The position numbers and the translations under genes were made by a program. A stretch of 64,000 nucleotides of DNA from the NCBI GenBank assembly GCA_019119335.1, contig DWXF01000022.1, positions 1 to 64,000 of the forward strand. Reading direction: 5' to 3'. The notes beneath the pieces are model-generated. The model did not search any database. It was not told the DNA's origin and saw nothing but the letters and a program-made list of their open reading frames with translations. Position 1 is the stretch's first letter. Each line of letters starts with the position of its first letter. Shown here one piece after another: positions 10,297 through 18,707 of this stretch. The DNA comes from Candidatus Flavonifractor merdavium (GTDB taxonomy: Bacteria > Bacillota > Clostridia > Oscillospirales > Oscillospiraceae).

Positions 10297-10343
10297 ATGA
10301 TAGCACAGCGGGGAGAAAAAGAATGATACGCATGATACAATCT
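10297..10343 (-). promoter_or_regulatory. ilvC promoter and shared ilv upstream element
   Basis: A TATCAT -10 is present on the minus strand at 10297-10302, with no good -35. The 12-mer AGATTGTATCAT (10332-10343) lies 29 nt further upstream and is followed by TATCATTCTTTTT, matching the arrangement before ilvD. ilvC may therefore be transcribed separately from ilvBN under a regulator shared with ilvD. Confidence 0.55.
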
Positions 10344-10366
10344 CAAAAAAGATTTCCCGGCAGCCT

Positions 10367-10924
10367 TTACAGGAAGTTCTTGCCCAGGTTGAACTCAGCC
10401 TGCTCTTTGGTCTCGTCGCCGATGGTATAGGCGCCGCGCTCCAGGGCCACCATGCCGGTGCGTACCAGCTCCAGGATGCCGAAGGCCTCCAGCAGCTTCT
10501 GCATGGCTTCGGCCTTGGTCTCGTCGCCGATGAGGGCCAGGGTGAGGGACTTGAGGGACACGTCGATGATGGAGGCCCGGAAGATGTTGGCAATCTGAAT
10601 AATTTCATTGCGGATATCGTGGGTTTCGGCCTTTACCTTGAACATGACCAGCTCCCGGCGGATGGACCGCTCGGGCAGCAGCTCCTGCACCGAGTAGACG
10701 GGGAACTGCTTGCGCAGCTGGTTCATGATCTGCTCGATCATGGGGCCGTCGGCCATCACCTCGATGGTGATACGGGACACGGTGGGGTCGTCGGTGGTGC
10801 CCACCGCCAGGGACTCAATGTTATATCCCTTCCGGGAGAACAGCCGGGACACCTGGCTCAGCACGCCGGCGGAGTTTTCCACCAGCACCGAGAGGGTACG
10901 GCGGATGGCATTGGGTTCATTCAT
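10367..10924 (-). CDS. ilvN: acetolactate synthase small (regulatory) subunit
   Basis: Regulatory subunit of acetohydroxyacid synthase that binds valine for feedback inhibition. It is 185 aa: an N-terminal ACT domain (about 6-80, RRTLSVLVENSAGVLSQVSRLFSRKGYNIESLAVG) followed by the C-terminal ALS_ss domain. The 15-nt gap after ilvB and the GGAGGG site indicate co-transcription and translational coupling with the catalytic subunit. The length is that of the longer IlvH/IlvN type. Confidence 0.95.
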   Translation of the reverse strand: MNEPNAIRRTLSVLVENSAGVLSQVSRLFSRKGYNIESLAVGTTDDPTVSRITIEVMADGPMIEQIMNQLRKQFPVYSVQELLPERSIRRELVMFKVKAETHDIRNEIIQIANIFRASIIDVSLKSLTLALIGDETKAEAMQKLLEAFGILELVRTGMVALERGAYTIGDETKEQAEFNLGKNFL

Positions 10925-10939
10925 GTTCCACGCCCTCCT

Positions 10940-12649
10940 TTAATCCAAAATGAAGTCGGTGACCGGGGTGCCGGCGGAGACCATGGGATGGACCATGGCG
11001 TCCTTGTCGATGGCGCACTCGATCACATAGGGCTTACCGGCAGCCACCGCCCGGCGGAAGGCGGCCTCAAACTCGCTCTGGGTGGCGGCCCGCTCCCCCT
11101 GGATGCCGTAGGCCTCCGCCAGCTTGACGAAATCGGGACCCCGGTCCAGATCGGTCTGGGAGAAGCGCTTATTGTAGATCAGGTTCTGCCACTGGCGGAC
11201 CATGCCCAGGGTGCGGTTGTTGAAGATCACGGTGATCACCGGGATATTGTAGTGCTCGGCGGTGCACAGCTCATGGCAGTTCATGCGGAAGCAGCCGTCG
11301 CCGGTACACTGGACCACCACCTTGCCCGGGTTGCCCACGCTGGCCCCCATGGCGGCTCCCAGGCCGAAGCCCATGGTGCCGAAACCGCCGGAGGTGATGA
11401 ACTGGCCGGGGCGGGAGAAGTGGTAGTACTGGGCGCACCACATCTGATGCTGGCCCACGTCGGTGGCGATGATGGCGTCGCCGTCGGTGACGGCCTGGAT
11501 GGTCTCCAGGATCTCGTGGGGGTGGAGGATCTCGTCCTTCTTCAGGGGAACCTCCTTCTGGGAGAACACCCACTGCTTCCACTCCGGGTAGTCGTGGGCG
11601 GGCAGCTTGGCGTTGAGCAGCTCCAGCACCCGGCGGGCGTCGCCGATGATGTGGTGGTCGGTAACCACATTCTTGTCGATCTCCGCCCGGTCGATGTCGA
11701 TATGGACAATCTTGGCGTTGGGGGCAAAGGTGGCGGGATCGGTGGCCACCCGGTCGGAGAACCGGCAGCCGATGGCGATGAGCAGGTCGCACTGGTCGCT
11801 GGCGTGGTTGGAGGCGTGGGAGCCGTGCATGCCGATCATGCCGGTGAACAGCTGATGGTTGCCCGGGCAGGCGCCGCCGCCCATGATGGTGGAGGCCACC
11901 GGAGCACCCAGGGTCTCAATGAATTTGCGGAACTCAGGCACCGCGCCCCGGGAGCGGATCACGCCGCCGCCCACCAGCACCAGAGGCCGGCGGGCCTCCT
12001 CAATCATGTCCAGCAGGGTCTGGATGTCCCCGGCGTCGGGCTCGGGGGCCTTCAGCTCGTGGCTGGCCCGGCGGAGCATGGCCCCCAGGCGGCCGTGGTT
12101 GGGGTGCTCGGACAGAGGCAGACGCTCGTATTCCGCTTCGGCGGCGGTGACGTTCTTGGCGATATCCACCAGCACCGGGCCGGGCCGGCCGGACCGGGCG
12201 ATGGCAAAGGCCTCCCGGAGCACATCGGCCAGTTGGTTGGGGTCCTTCACCAAGTAGTTGCACTTGGTGATGGGCATGGTGATGCCGGTGATGTCCACCT
12301 CCTGGAAGGAGTCCTTGCCGATGAGGTTCTCACTGACGTTGCAGGTGATGAACACCACGGGGGAGGAGTCGTAATAGGCGGTGGCGATGCCGGTTGTCAG
12401 GTTGGTGGCGCCGGGGCCGGAGGTGGCAAAGCACACCCCCACCTTGCCGGTGGCCCGGGCGTAGCCGTCGGCGGCGTGGGAGGCGCCCTGCTCGTGGGCG
12501 GTGAGGATGTGGCGGATCTTGTCCTTATAGCCGTGCAGCTCAAACTCGTCGTATACATTTAATATGGTGCCGCCGGGGTAGCCGAATACTGTGTCCACTC
12601 CCTGCTCCAGCAGGCACTCCATCAGGATCTGGGCTGTTTTCATTCTCAT
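10940..12649 (-). CDS. ilvB: acetolactate synthase large subunit
   Basis: TPP-, FAD- and Mg-dependent condensation of pyruvate with pyruvate or 2-ketobutyrate, the first committed step for branched-chain amino acids. The start is placed at 12649 (MRMKTAQILMECL): AAAGGAGG lies about 11 nt upstream, and longer frames run into the T-box terminator. Visible motifs are HEQGASHAADGYARATG with the catalytic Glu region and the TPP/Mg motif GDGCFRMNCHEL with a downstream Asn pair. The product is about 569 aa, the normal length. It is first gene of ilvB-ilvN under T-box control. Confidence 0.96.
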   Translation of the reverse strand: MRMKTAQILMECLLEQGVDTVFGYPGGTILNVYDEFELHGYKDKIRHILTAHEQGASHAADGYARATGKVGVCFATSGPGATNLTTGIATAYYDSSPVVFITCNVSENLIGKDSFQEVDITGITMPITKCNYLVKDPNQLADVLREAFAIARSGRPGPVLVDIAKNVTAAEAEYERLPLSEHPNHGRLGAMLRRASHELKAPEPDAGDIQTLLDMIEEARRPLVLVGGGVIRSRGAVPEFRKFIETLGAPVASTIMGGGACPGNHQLFTGMIGMHGSHASNHASDQCDLLIAIGCRFSDRVATDPATFAPNAKIVHIDIDRAEIDKNVVTDHHIIGDARRVLELLNAKLPAHDYPEWKQWVFSQKEVPLKKDEILHPHEILETIQAVTDGDAIIATDVGQHQMWCAQYYHFSRPGQFITSGGFGTMGFGLGAAMGASVGNPGKVVVQCTGDGCFRMNCHELCTAEHYNIPVITVIFNNRTLGMVRQWQNLIYNKRFSQTDLDRGPDFVKLAEAYGIQGERAATQSEFEAAFRRAVAAGKPYVIECAIDKDAMVHPMVSAGTPVTDFILD

Positions 12650-12683
12650 GGGTTGGATGACCTCCTTTGACTGGAATAAAAAA

Positions 12684-12945
12684 CATGGCGGCCTCGTCCC
12701 ATAGGACGAAGCCGCCATGACACTCCGTGGTACCACCTAATTTCGCGGGGCAAACCCGCGCACTCTTGCCCTGATAACGGAGGGTGACCGTCTCCGCCTA
12801 CCTGCACGTTCAGCGGAACTGCTCCCGGGTGACCTTCCAAAGCGGCCTCACGGGAGCTTACACCAGCCGCTCCCTCTCTGCGCTTGCGCGCCGCCCGTAC
12901 TCTCCCGGTCATCGCCTTTGGCCTTCGTAATCTTACGAAAGATAG
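12684..12945 (-). promoter_or_regulatory. T-box riboswitch leader of ilvBN, valine specifier
   Basis: The minus strand carries the T-box sequence AGGTGGTACCACGG (complement of about 12725-12738). A terminator follows, with stem CATGGCGGC/GCCGCCATG inside 12684-12719 and a T6 tract. Stem I features include the GAGAGTACGGG loop-E-like segment and CTGGTGTAAG distal loop. The specifier context is GGAAGGTCACC. The GTC valine codon (complement of 12831-12833) matches the GGAAGGTC context in the valS T-box of the same window. Uncharged tRNA-Val is thus predicted to allow readthrough into ilvB. Confidence 0.9.
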
Positions 12946-12956
12946 ATTTACAAAAT

Positions 12957-12985
12957 ATGATAAGCTTCCCCACCCGGTTTGTCAA
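12957..12985 (-). promoter_or_regulatory. ilvBN sigma-A promoter
   Basis: On the minus strand TTGACA (complement of 12980-12985) and TATCAT (complement of 12957-12962) are separated by 17 nt. This places the transcript start just before the T-box leader. Confidence 0.85.
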
Positions 12986-13183
12986 TGCGGTAAGGCGGGA
13001 TTTTTGAACTTCTACATTTTAAACAAGTAAAGTGCGCTGGAAGCCTTGAAAATGTACCGATCCATCAAAATTTAAACTGGACAGTCTGCGAGAAAAGAGC
13101 CCCGGTTTTTGAGGCGGAAAGAGTGGAAAAGAAACAAAACTGGACAGTTCAGCGAAAAAAGACAGAAAAATGTTAGATTTATC
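12986..13183. promoter_or_regulatory. AT-rich divergent intergenic region with a repeated palindromic motif
   Basis: This stretch between the ilvB promoter and the rnf promoter has no plausible gene. AAACTGGACAGT occurs twice in direct orientation (13074-13085 and 13137-13148, 63 bp apart). Each copy contains the dyad ACTG-GA-CAGT and is followed by a similar purine-rich tail. It may be a tandem operator for rnf. Alternatively it is a remnant of transposon ends, since similar TGGACAGT strings occur at IS3-type termini. Confidence 0.4.
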
Positions 13184-13212
13184 TAGACAATTTCAAGCGA
13201 TTGCGATATGAT
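13184..13212 (+). promoter_or_regulatory. rnf operon promoter
   Basis: TAGACA (13184-13189) and TATGAT (13207-13212) are 17 nt apart, giving a 5' UTR of about 68 nt before rnfC. Confidence 0.75.
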
Positions 13213-13286
13213 TATTCTGTTTGAAATACCGGTCAAACGACTCAGAAAAATGACCCGTGTGTGGGCCAGATTTGCGAGGTGGACCT

Positions 13287-14633
13287 ATGAAGCAAAGCTT
13301 TTATGGCGGCGTGCACCCCCATGACCGGAAGGAGTTGGCACGCCACAAGGAGATTGCGCCGCTGAGCGCGCCTCCCAAGCAGGTGGTCATCGCCATGGCG
13401 ATGCATATCGGCGCCCCCTGCAAGCCCATTGTGGCGGTGGGCGACCACGTCAAGGTGGGCCAGAAGATCGGCGAAGTGGCCGGTCTGGGCGCTCCCATCC
13501 ACGCCTCGGTTTCCGGCGAGGTGAAGGCCGTCGAGCCCCGTCCCTATGTGGGCGGCGGCAAGATGATGTCGGTGGTGATCGAGAACGACTTCCAGGATAC
13601 CTGGGGGAGCGAGCTTGAGCCCCACGCCGACTACTCCAAGCTGAGTGCCGACGAGATCGTCAACATTGTCAAGGAAGCCGGCATCACCGGTATGGGCGGC
13701 GCCGGATTCCCCACCCATGCCAAGATCAGCTCCGGCATCGGCAAGGTGGACACCATCATCCTCAACGGCGCCGAGTGCGAGCCCTACATCACCGCCGACC
13801 ACCGGCTCATGCTGGAGCAGGGCGAGCGGGTTATCGGCGGCGCCCGGATCCTGATGCAGGCCTTTGGCCTGAAGAGCGCCGTCATCGGCGTGGAGGCCAA
13901 CAAGGAGGATGCCATCGAGCACCTGAAGGCTCTGGTGGGCGGCAAGGGGGATGTGATCGTGGAGTCCCTGCGTACCCGCTATCCCCAGGGCGCTGAGAAG
14001 CAGCTCATCCAGCGCATCACCGGCCGGGAGGTGCCGCCCGGAGGACTGCCCGCCCATGTGGGCTGCGCGGTGTTCAACGTGGGCACCGCCGCCGCGGTGT
14101 ATGATGCCGTGGTGTCCGGCAAGCCTGTGACCCACCGTGTACTTACCGTTACCGGCGACTCCATTCAGGAGCCCAAGAACCTGCTGGTACCCCTGGGCAC
14201 CTCCTTCCAGTACCTCATCGACGAGGCCAAGGGCTTCAAGGAGGACCCCGACCGGATCCTCACCGGCGGCCCCATGATGGGTATTGCCCAGTACAACCTG
14301 GACGTGACGTGCATCAAGGGCACCAACGCGGTGCTCTGCCTCACCAAGCGGGAGGCCGCTCCCGTGGTGGAGGAGGAGGTCTGCCTGCGCTGTGGCCGCT
14401 GCGTCAACGTCTGCCCCATGCACCTGACCCCCGTGTACATGCACCTGTATGCCGAGAAGGGCATGTGGAAAGAGGCGGAAGCCCTCAACGTCATGGACTG
14501 TATCGAGTGCGGTTCCTGCAACTACATCTGCCCCGCCCGCATCCATCTGGTCCAGTCCTTCCGGGTGACCAAGGGTGAGCTGCGGAATCTGGCGGCCAAA
14601 GAGAAAGCGGCGAAGGAGGCGGCCAAAGCATGA
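13287..14633 (+). CDS. rnfC: Rnf complex subunit C (Fe-S/flavin, NADH-side)
   Basis: Peripheral subunit of the Na+/H+-translocating ferredoxin:NAD+ oxidoreductase. The ATG at 13287 (GAGGTGG upstream) gives KQSFYGGVHPHDRKELA, the clostridial RnfC start, and 448 aa. It has an N-terminal biotinyl-like barrel (about 30-100), a Complex1_51K-type flavin/NADH fold with GMGGAGFPTHAK, an SLBB region, and two [4Fe-4S] motifs, CLRCGRCVNVCP and CIECGSCNYICP. It is first gene of the operon and overlaps rnfD by 4 nt (ATGA). Confidence 0.96.
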   Translation: MKQSFYGGVHPHDRKELARHKEIAPLSAPPKQVVIAMAMHIGAPCKPIVAVGDHVKVGQKIGEVAGLGAPIHASVSGEVKAVEPRPYVGGGKMMSVVIENDFQDTWGSELEPHADYSKLSADEIVNIVKEAGITGMGGAGFPTHAKISSGIGKVDTIILNGAECEPYITADHRLMLEQGERVIGGARILMQAFGLKSAVIGVEANKEDAIEHLKALVGGKGDVIVESLRTRYPQGAEKQLIQRITGREVPPGGLPAHVGCAVFNVGTAAAVYDAVVSGKPVTHRVLTVTGDSIQEPKNLLVPLGTSFQYLIDEAKGFKEDPDRILTGGPMMGIAQYNLDVTCIKGTNAVLCLTKREAAPVVEEEVCLRCGRCVNVCPMHLTPVYMHLYAEKGMWKEAEALNVMDCIECGSCNYICPARIHLVQSFRVTKGELRNLAAKEKAAKEAAKA

Positions 14634-15691
14634 ACGACGTGAAAAAGCTGAATCTGACGGTGGCTTCGTCCCCCCACGTGGCCTCTCCCATCGACACCCA
14701 GAACCTGATGCGGGACGTGCTCATCGCCCTGGTGCCCGCCCTGGTGTTCGGCGTGGTGTTCTTCGGCCCCCGGGCTCTGGTGGCCACCATCATCTCCGTG
14801 CTGGCCTGCGAGTTCTTTGAGTGGGGCTACCGCAAGCTGATGCACAAGTCCATGGCCAACAAGGACCTGTCCGCCGCCGTTACCGGCGTGCTGCTGGCCT
14901 TCGTGTGCGCCCCCACTCTGCCCTACTGGATGCTGATCATCGGCGACTTCTTTGCCATTGTGGTGGTCAAGCAGCTCTTCGGCGGCCTGGGCCAGAACTT
15001 CATGAACCCCGCCCTGGGCGGCCGTGCCTTCCTGATGCTGTGCTACCCTGTGGCCATGACCACCTGGGTGGTGCCCGGCATCGGCACCGACAAGTGGGCC
15101 GGCCTGCTCTCCGGCTCGGTTACCATGACCGGGGCCGATGTGGTCACCGGCGCCACCCCCCTCTCCGCCGACTTTATGCACGGCGGCCTGCTGCCCGACG
15201 TGTCCCTGCTGGACGCCTTTGTGGGCAACGTGGGCGGCTGTATCGGTGAGATTTCCGCCCTGGCTCTGCTGGCCGGCGGGCTGTACCTCATCGCCCGGGG
15301 CGTGATCCGGGCCCGCATCCCCGTGGCCTATATTGCCACCGTGGCGGTGCTCACCTTCCTGTTCCCCATGGGCGGCAACGACCGGCTGACCTGGATGGCC
15401 TATCAGCTGTTCACCGGCGGCCTGTTCCTGGGCGCCTTCTTTATGGCCACCGACTATGTCACCAGCCCCGTCACCAAGAAGGGCGAGGTCATCTTCGGCA
15501 TCGGCTGCGGCCTGCTGACCGTGTTCATCCGCTACTTCGGCGGCTATCCCGAGGGCGTGAGCTACTCCATCCTGATCATGAACTGCTGCGTGTGGCTCAT
15601 TGACAAGGTGGGTAAGCCCAACCGCTACGGCGTGACCAAGGAAATGAAGGCTGCCGCCAAGGCCGCCAAAAAAGCCGGGAAGGAGGGCTAA
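14630..15691 (+). CDS. rnfD: Rnf complex subunit D (membrane flavoprotein)
   Basis: Integral membrane subunit, 353 aa with about nine to ten hydrophobic segments. It carries covalently bound FMN; the attachment motif TGATPL is present with threonine 176 as acceptor, the residue that ApbE-type transferases modify. NQR2/RnfD family motifs include FGGLGQNFMNPALGGRAFL and MATDYVTSPVT. It is translationally coupled to rnfC, with rnfG starting 4 nt after its stop. Confidence 0.95.
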   Translation: MNDVKKLNLTVASSPHVASPIDTQNLMRDVLIALVPALVFGVVFFGPRALVATIISVLACEFFEWGYRKLMHKSMANKDLSAAVTGVLLAFVCAPTLPYWMLIIGDFFAIVVVKQLFGGLGQNFMNPALGGRAFLMLCYPVAMTTWVVPGIGTDKWAGLLSGSVTMTGADVVTGATPLSADFMHGGLLPDVSLLDAFVGNVGGCIGEISALALLAGGLYLIARGVIRARIPVAYIATVAVLTFLFPMGGNDRLTWMAYQLFTGGLFLGAFFMATDYVTSPVTKKGEVIFGIGCGLLTVFIRYFGGYPEGVSYSILIMNCCVWLIDKVGKPNRYGVTKEMKAAAKAAKKAGKEG

Positions 15692-15694
15692 ACC

Positions 15695-16252
15695 ATGAGC
15701 GAAACTGCAACCAAGAAGAAAGAGCCTGGGATGGCCACTCTGGTTATCGTGCTGTTTGCCATCTGCGCGGTGACGGCCCTGCTGCTGGGCCTGACCAACT
15801 ATGTGACCAAGCCCTTTATTGATGAGAACGCCCGGCTGAAGCAGGAGAAGGCCATGTCCGACGTGCTTCCTGCCGACAGCTATACCGAGGTTACCGACCA
15901 GTACACCGGCGGCGACCCCACCGTGCTCAACGTCTATGACGCCGGGGAGGCCGGCTATGTGGTGCAGGTCAAACCCGCAACCTCCTTCAGCGGCAACCTG
16001 ACCGTGATGGTGGGCGTGGGGGCCGACGGCGCCTGCACCGGTATCTCCATCACCAGCAGCGGTGAGACCTCCGGCCTGGGCTCCAACGCCAGCAAGCCCG
16101 CCTTTGCCGACCAGTTCATCGGCAAGACCGGCGAGGTCAAGGTGACCAAGGACGGCGGCGAGATCAACGCCATCACCGGCGCCACCATCACCTCCCGCGG
16201 CGTGGCCGAGGCCGTTACCAGCGCCATCGCCGCCGCGGCCAGCATGGGCTAA
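15695..16252 (+). CDS. rnfG: Rnf complex subunit G (FMN-binding)
   Basis: Extracytoplasmic FMN subunit anchored by one N-terminal helix (about residues 15-36, MATLVIVLFAICAVTALLLG). It is 185 aa. The FMN_bind domain ends with AITGATITSRGV, where T164 is the expected covalent FMN site. It is the second flavinylated subunit of the complex, and the apbE gene at about 37-38 kb could supply the modification. Confidence 0.95.
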   Translation: MSETATKKKEPGMATLVIVLFAICAVTALLLGLTNYVTKPFIDENARLKQEKAMSDVLPADSYTEVTDQYTGGDPTVLNVYDAGEAGYVVQVKPATSFSGNLTVMVGVGADGACTGISITSSGETSGLGSNASKPAFADQFIGKTGEVKVTKDGGEINAITGATITSRGVAEAVTSAIAAAASMG

Positions 16253-16266
16253 GGAGGTAAGCGAAG

Positions 16267-16914
16267 ATGAATGTAAAGAATCAACTGCGTGACGGCCTGT
16301 TCTTCCAGAACCCCGTTACCGTCCAGCTGCTGGGCATGTGCTCGGTGATGGCCATTACCACCACCCTGTTCAATGGCCTGGGCATGGGCGTATCCGTGCT
16401 GGTCATCCTGACGCTGGCCAACATTATCATTTCCATCCTGCGCAAGATCATCCCCAACAATATCCGTATTGCCTGCTTTATCGTGGTCATCGCCGGCTTT
16501 GTGACCATCGTTGACCTGTGCCTGCAGGCCTTCCTGCCGGACCTGTCCTCCAGCCTGGGCCTGTTCATCCCCCTGATCGTGGTGAACTGTATCATCCTGG
16601 GCCGCGCCGAGGCCTTCGCCTACAAGAACGGCCCCGCCGCTTCCGCTCTGGACGGTATCTTCCAGGGCCTGGGCTACACCATGGTGCTGGTCATCATGTG
16701 CGTGGTCCGTGAGCTGCTGGGCAACGGCACCTTCGGCGGCGGTTTGCTCAACGGCGGCGAGGGCATCCGCATCATCCCAGAGGGTATCCCCGCTCTGGGT
16801 ATGATTCTCCCCGTGGGCGGCTTTTTGACCCTGGCCTGCGTGATCGCTGCCATGCAGTACATCCTGAACAAGCCCAAGAAGGACGAGAAGAAGACTGAGG
16901 AGGTGGCCAAGTAA
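16267..16914 (+). CDS. rnfE: Rnf complex subunit E
   Basis: Integral membrane subunit of 215 aa with about six helices. With RnfA it forms the antiparallel membrane core that holds a central Fe-S centre. The NQR4/RnfE motifs FFQNPVTVQLLGMCSVMA, VVNCIILGRAEAFA and DGIFQGLGYT are present. The charged C-terminus (KPKKDEKKTEEVAK) is cytoplasmic. Its stop codon overlaps the rnfA start by 1 nt. Confidence 0.95.
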   Translation: MNVKNQLRDGLFFQNPVTVQLLGMCSVMAITTTLFNGLGMGVSVLVILTLANIIISILRKIIPNNIRIACFIVVIAGFVTIVDLCLQAFLPDLSSSLGLFIPLIVVNCIILGRAEAFAYKNGPAASALDGIFQGLGYTMVLVIMCVVRELLGNGTFGGGLLNGGEGIRIIPEGIPALGMILPVGGFLTLACVIAAMQYILNKPKKDEKKTEEVAK

Positions 16915-17504
16915 TGGAGTGGAAGGATCTTTTTACCATTGCACTGGGCGCCGTCCTGGTCAATAACTTCATTGTGGCCCAGTTCCTGGGCATCTGCCCC
17001 TTCATGGGCGTGTCCAAGAAGATTGAGACGGCCTCCGGCATGGGCCTGGCGGTTATCTTCGTCATGGGCCTGGCCTCCGCTATCTGCTGGCCCATCAATA
17101 CCTTTATCCTGATGCCTCTGGGTCTGGGCTTCATGCAGACTGTGACCTACATCCTGGTTATCGCCTCTCTGGTGCAGTTCATCGAAATGTTCCTGAAGAA
17201 GGCCATGCCCTCTCTGTACGAGGCCCTGGGCGTGTACCTGCCTCTGATCACCACCAACTGCGCCGTGCTGGGCGTGGTGCTCCAGAACACCCAGAACAGC
17301 TACAACTTCATCGAGAGCGTGGTGTACGGCGTCACCGGCGGCATCGGGTTCCTGCTGGTTATCGTGATTTTCGCCAGCATCCGGGAGCGGATGGAGTTCT
17401 CCGAGTGCCCCAAGGCCTTTGAGGGCTTCCCCATCGCTCTGATGTCCGCCGGCCTGGTGGCCCTGGCCTTCATGGGCTTCTCCGGCCTGAAGGTCTTTGG
17501 TTAA
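16914..17504 (+). CDS. rnfA: Rnf complex subunit A
   Basis: Integral membrane subunit, 196 aa with six hydrophobic helices, homologous to NqrE. The conserved segments VNNFIVAQFLGICPFMG and TTNCAVLGVVLQN contain the cysteines that, with RnfE, ligate the intramembrane Fe-S cluster. The operon order C-D-G-E-A-B matches Clostridium and Acetobacterium. Confidence 0.95.
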   Translation: MEWKDLFTIALGAVLVNNFIVAQFLGICPFMGVSKKIETASGMGLAVIFVMGLASAICWPINTFILMPLGLGFMQTVTYILVIASLVQFIEMFLKKAMPSLYEALGVYLPLITTNCAVLGVVLQNTQNSYNFIESVVYGVTGGIGFLLVIVIFASIRERMEFSECPKAFEGFPIALMSAGLVALAFMGFSGLKVFG

Positions 17505-17519
17505 GGGAGGCGGAAGAGA

Positions 17520-18416
17520 ATGAATACTGTTATTTTTGCTGTGGTGGTCCTGGCTGTGCTGGGCGCCATCTTCGGTCTGGTACTGGCCATCGCCGCCAAG
17601 GTGTTCGCCGTGGAGGTGGACCCCCGTGAAGAGGCCATTCTGGGCTGCCTGCCCGGCGCCAACTGCGGCGGCTGCGGCTTCCCCGGCTGCTCCGGCTATG
17701 CCGCCGCCGTGGTAAAGGGCACCGCCCCTGTCAATGCCTGCGCCGCCGGCGGCGAGGCGGTGGCCGCGCAGATCGGCGAGATCATGGGCGTGGCCGCCGG
17801 CGCCACCGTGAAGCAGATCGCTCAGGTGCACTGCACCGGCTGCGGCCAGAACTACAAGCAGTACAACTATGTGGGCCTCCACGACTGCGTGGCCGCCTCC
17901 AAGCTCCCCGGCGGCGGCGACCTGGGCTGCTCCTACGGCTGCCTGGGCCTGGGTTCCTGTGAGAAGGCCTGTCCCTTTGACGCCATCCACGTCGTCGACG
18001 GCGTGGCCAAGGTGGACGAGGACAAGTGCAAGGCCTGCAGCAAGTGCGTGGACGTGTGCCCCCGGCACATCATCGCTCTGGAGCCCTACAAGACCAAGCG
18101 TCACGTCACCATTCCCTGCTCCTCCCACGACAAGGGTGTGGACGCCCGGAAGGTGTGCGACAACGGCTGTATCGGCTGCTCCCTGTGCGCCAAGAACTGC
18201 CCCAAGGAAGCTATCACCATGGTCAACAACCTGGCCGTCATCGACTACGAGAAGTGCATCGGCTGCGGCATCTGCGCCCAGAAGTGTCCCCGCAAGCTGA
18301 TCACCGTGGACGGCAAGGTGCCCGAGGTGAAGCCCGCGGCGCCCAAGGCGGCTCCCGCCGCCAAGCCTGCGGCTGAGGAGGCCAAGGCTGAGACTCCCGC
18401 CCAGCCCAAGGAGTAA
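17520..18416 (+). CDS. rnfB: Rnf complex subunit B (ferredoxin-side Fe-S protein)
   Basis: Electron-entry subunit accepting electrons from reduced ferredoxin. It is 298 aa with one N-terminal helix (about 3-27). An Fe-S domain follows with CLPGANCGGCGFPGC, then further cysteine clusters: SYGCLGLGSCEKACP, CKACSKCVDVCP, CIGCSLCAKNCP and CIGCGICAQKCP. The Ala/Pro/Lys-rich tail (about 265-298) is disordered. GGAGG lies before the ATG. It is last gene of the operon and ends in a strong terminator. Confidence 0.96.
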   Translation: MNTVIFAVVVLAVLGAIFGLVLAIAAKVFAVEVDPREEAILGCLPGANCGGCGFPGCSGYAAAVVKGTAPVNACAAGGEAVAAQIGEIMGVAAGATVKQIAQVHCTGCGQNYKQYNYVGLHDCVAASKLPGGGDLGCSYGCLGLGSCEKACPFDAIHVVDGVAKVDEDKCKACSKCVDVCPRHIIALEPYKTKRHVTIPCSSHDKGVDARKVCDNGCIGCSLCAKNCPKEAITMVNNLAVIDYEKCIGCGICAQKCPRKLITVDGKVPEVKPAAPKAAPAAKPAAEEAKAETPAQPKE

Positions 18417-18430
18417 GCAAGAAAAAATCA

Positions 18431-18458
18431 GGACCTGCAAGATTTAGCTTGCAGGTCC
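18431..18458. terminator. bidirectional terminator after rnfB
   Basis: GGACCTGCAAG (18431-18441) and CTTGCAGGTCC (18448-18458) form a perfect 11-bp stem with a 6-nt loop, flanked by A6 and T7. It serves rnfB on plus and the DUF1540 gene on minus. Confidence 0.92.
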
Positions 18459-18478
18459 CGATTTTTTTGCCCAGTGGC

Positions 18479-18649
18479 TTAGTGCTGGCCCAGCTGGAAG
18501 GAGGCGCACTCGGTGGAGGCGCACTTGGTGGCGTTGGGCTCGCAGCAGCCGACCTTGATCTCGTTCAGGGTGCAGTAGTTCTGGCCCTGGCAGTGGTGGG
18601 CGCAGCTGGACACGGAGCACTTGATGCTGTTGTTAGGGGTCTGATTCAT
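18479..18649 (-). CDS. DUF1540 domain protein
   Basis: A small Cys-rich protein of 56 aa (MNQTPNNSIKCSVSSCAHHC...). It has eight or more cysteines in the spacing of the DUF1540 family (C-x4-C-x3-C-x5-C, then CC, C and C near the end), which suggests metal binding. AAGGAGGA lies 8 nt before the ATG at 18649. Such proteins are common in spore-forming Clostridia, and their role is unknown. It lies between the rnfB terminator and a membrane protein gene. Confidence 0.85.
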   Translation of the reverse strand: MNQTPNNSIKCSVSSCAHHCQGQNYCTLNEIKVGCCEPNATKCASTECASFQLGQH

Positions 18650-18707
18650 GGAATAATTCCTCCTTACTTCCGTGGTACGCCATTAGTATGGCACGGAAAG
18701 AGGAGGA

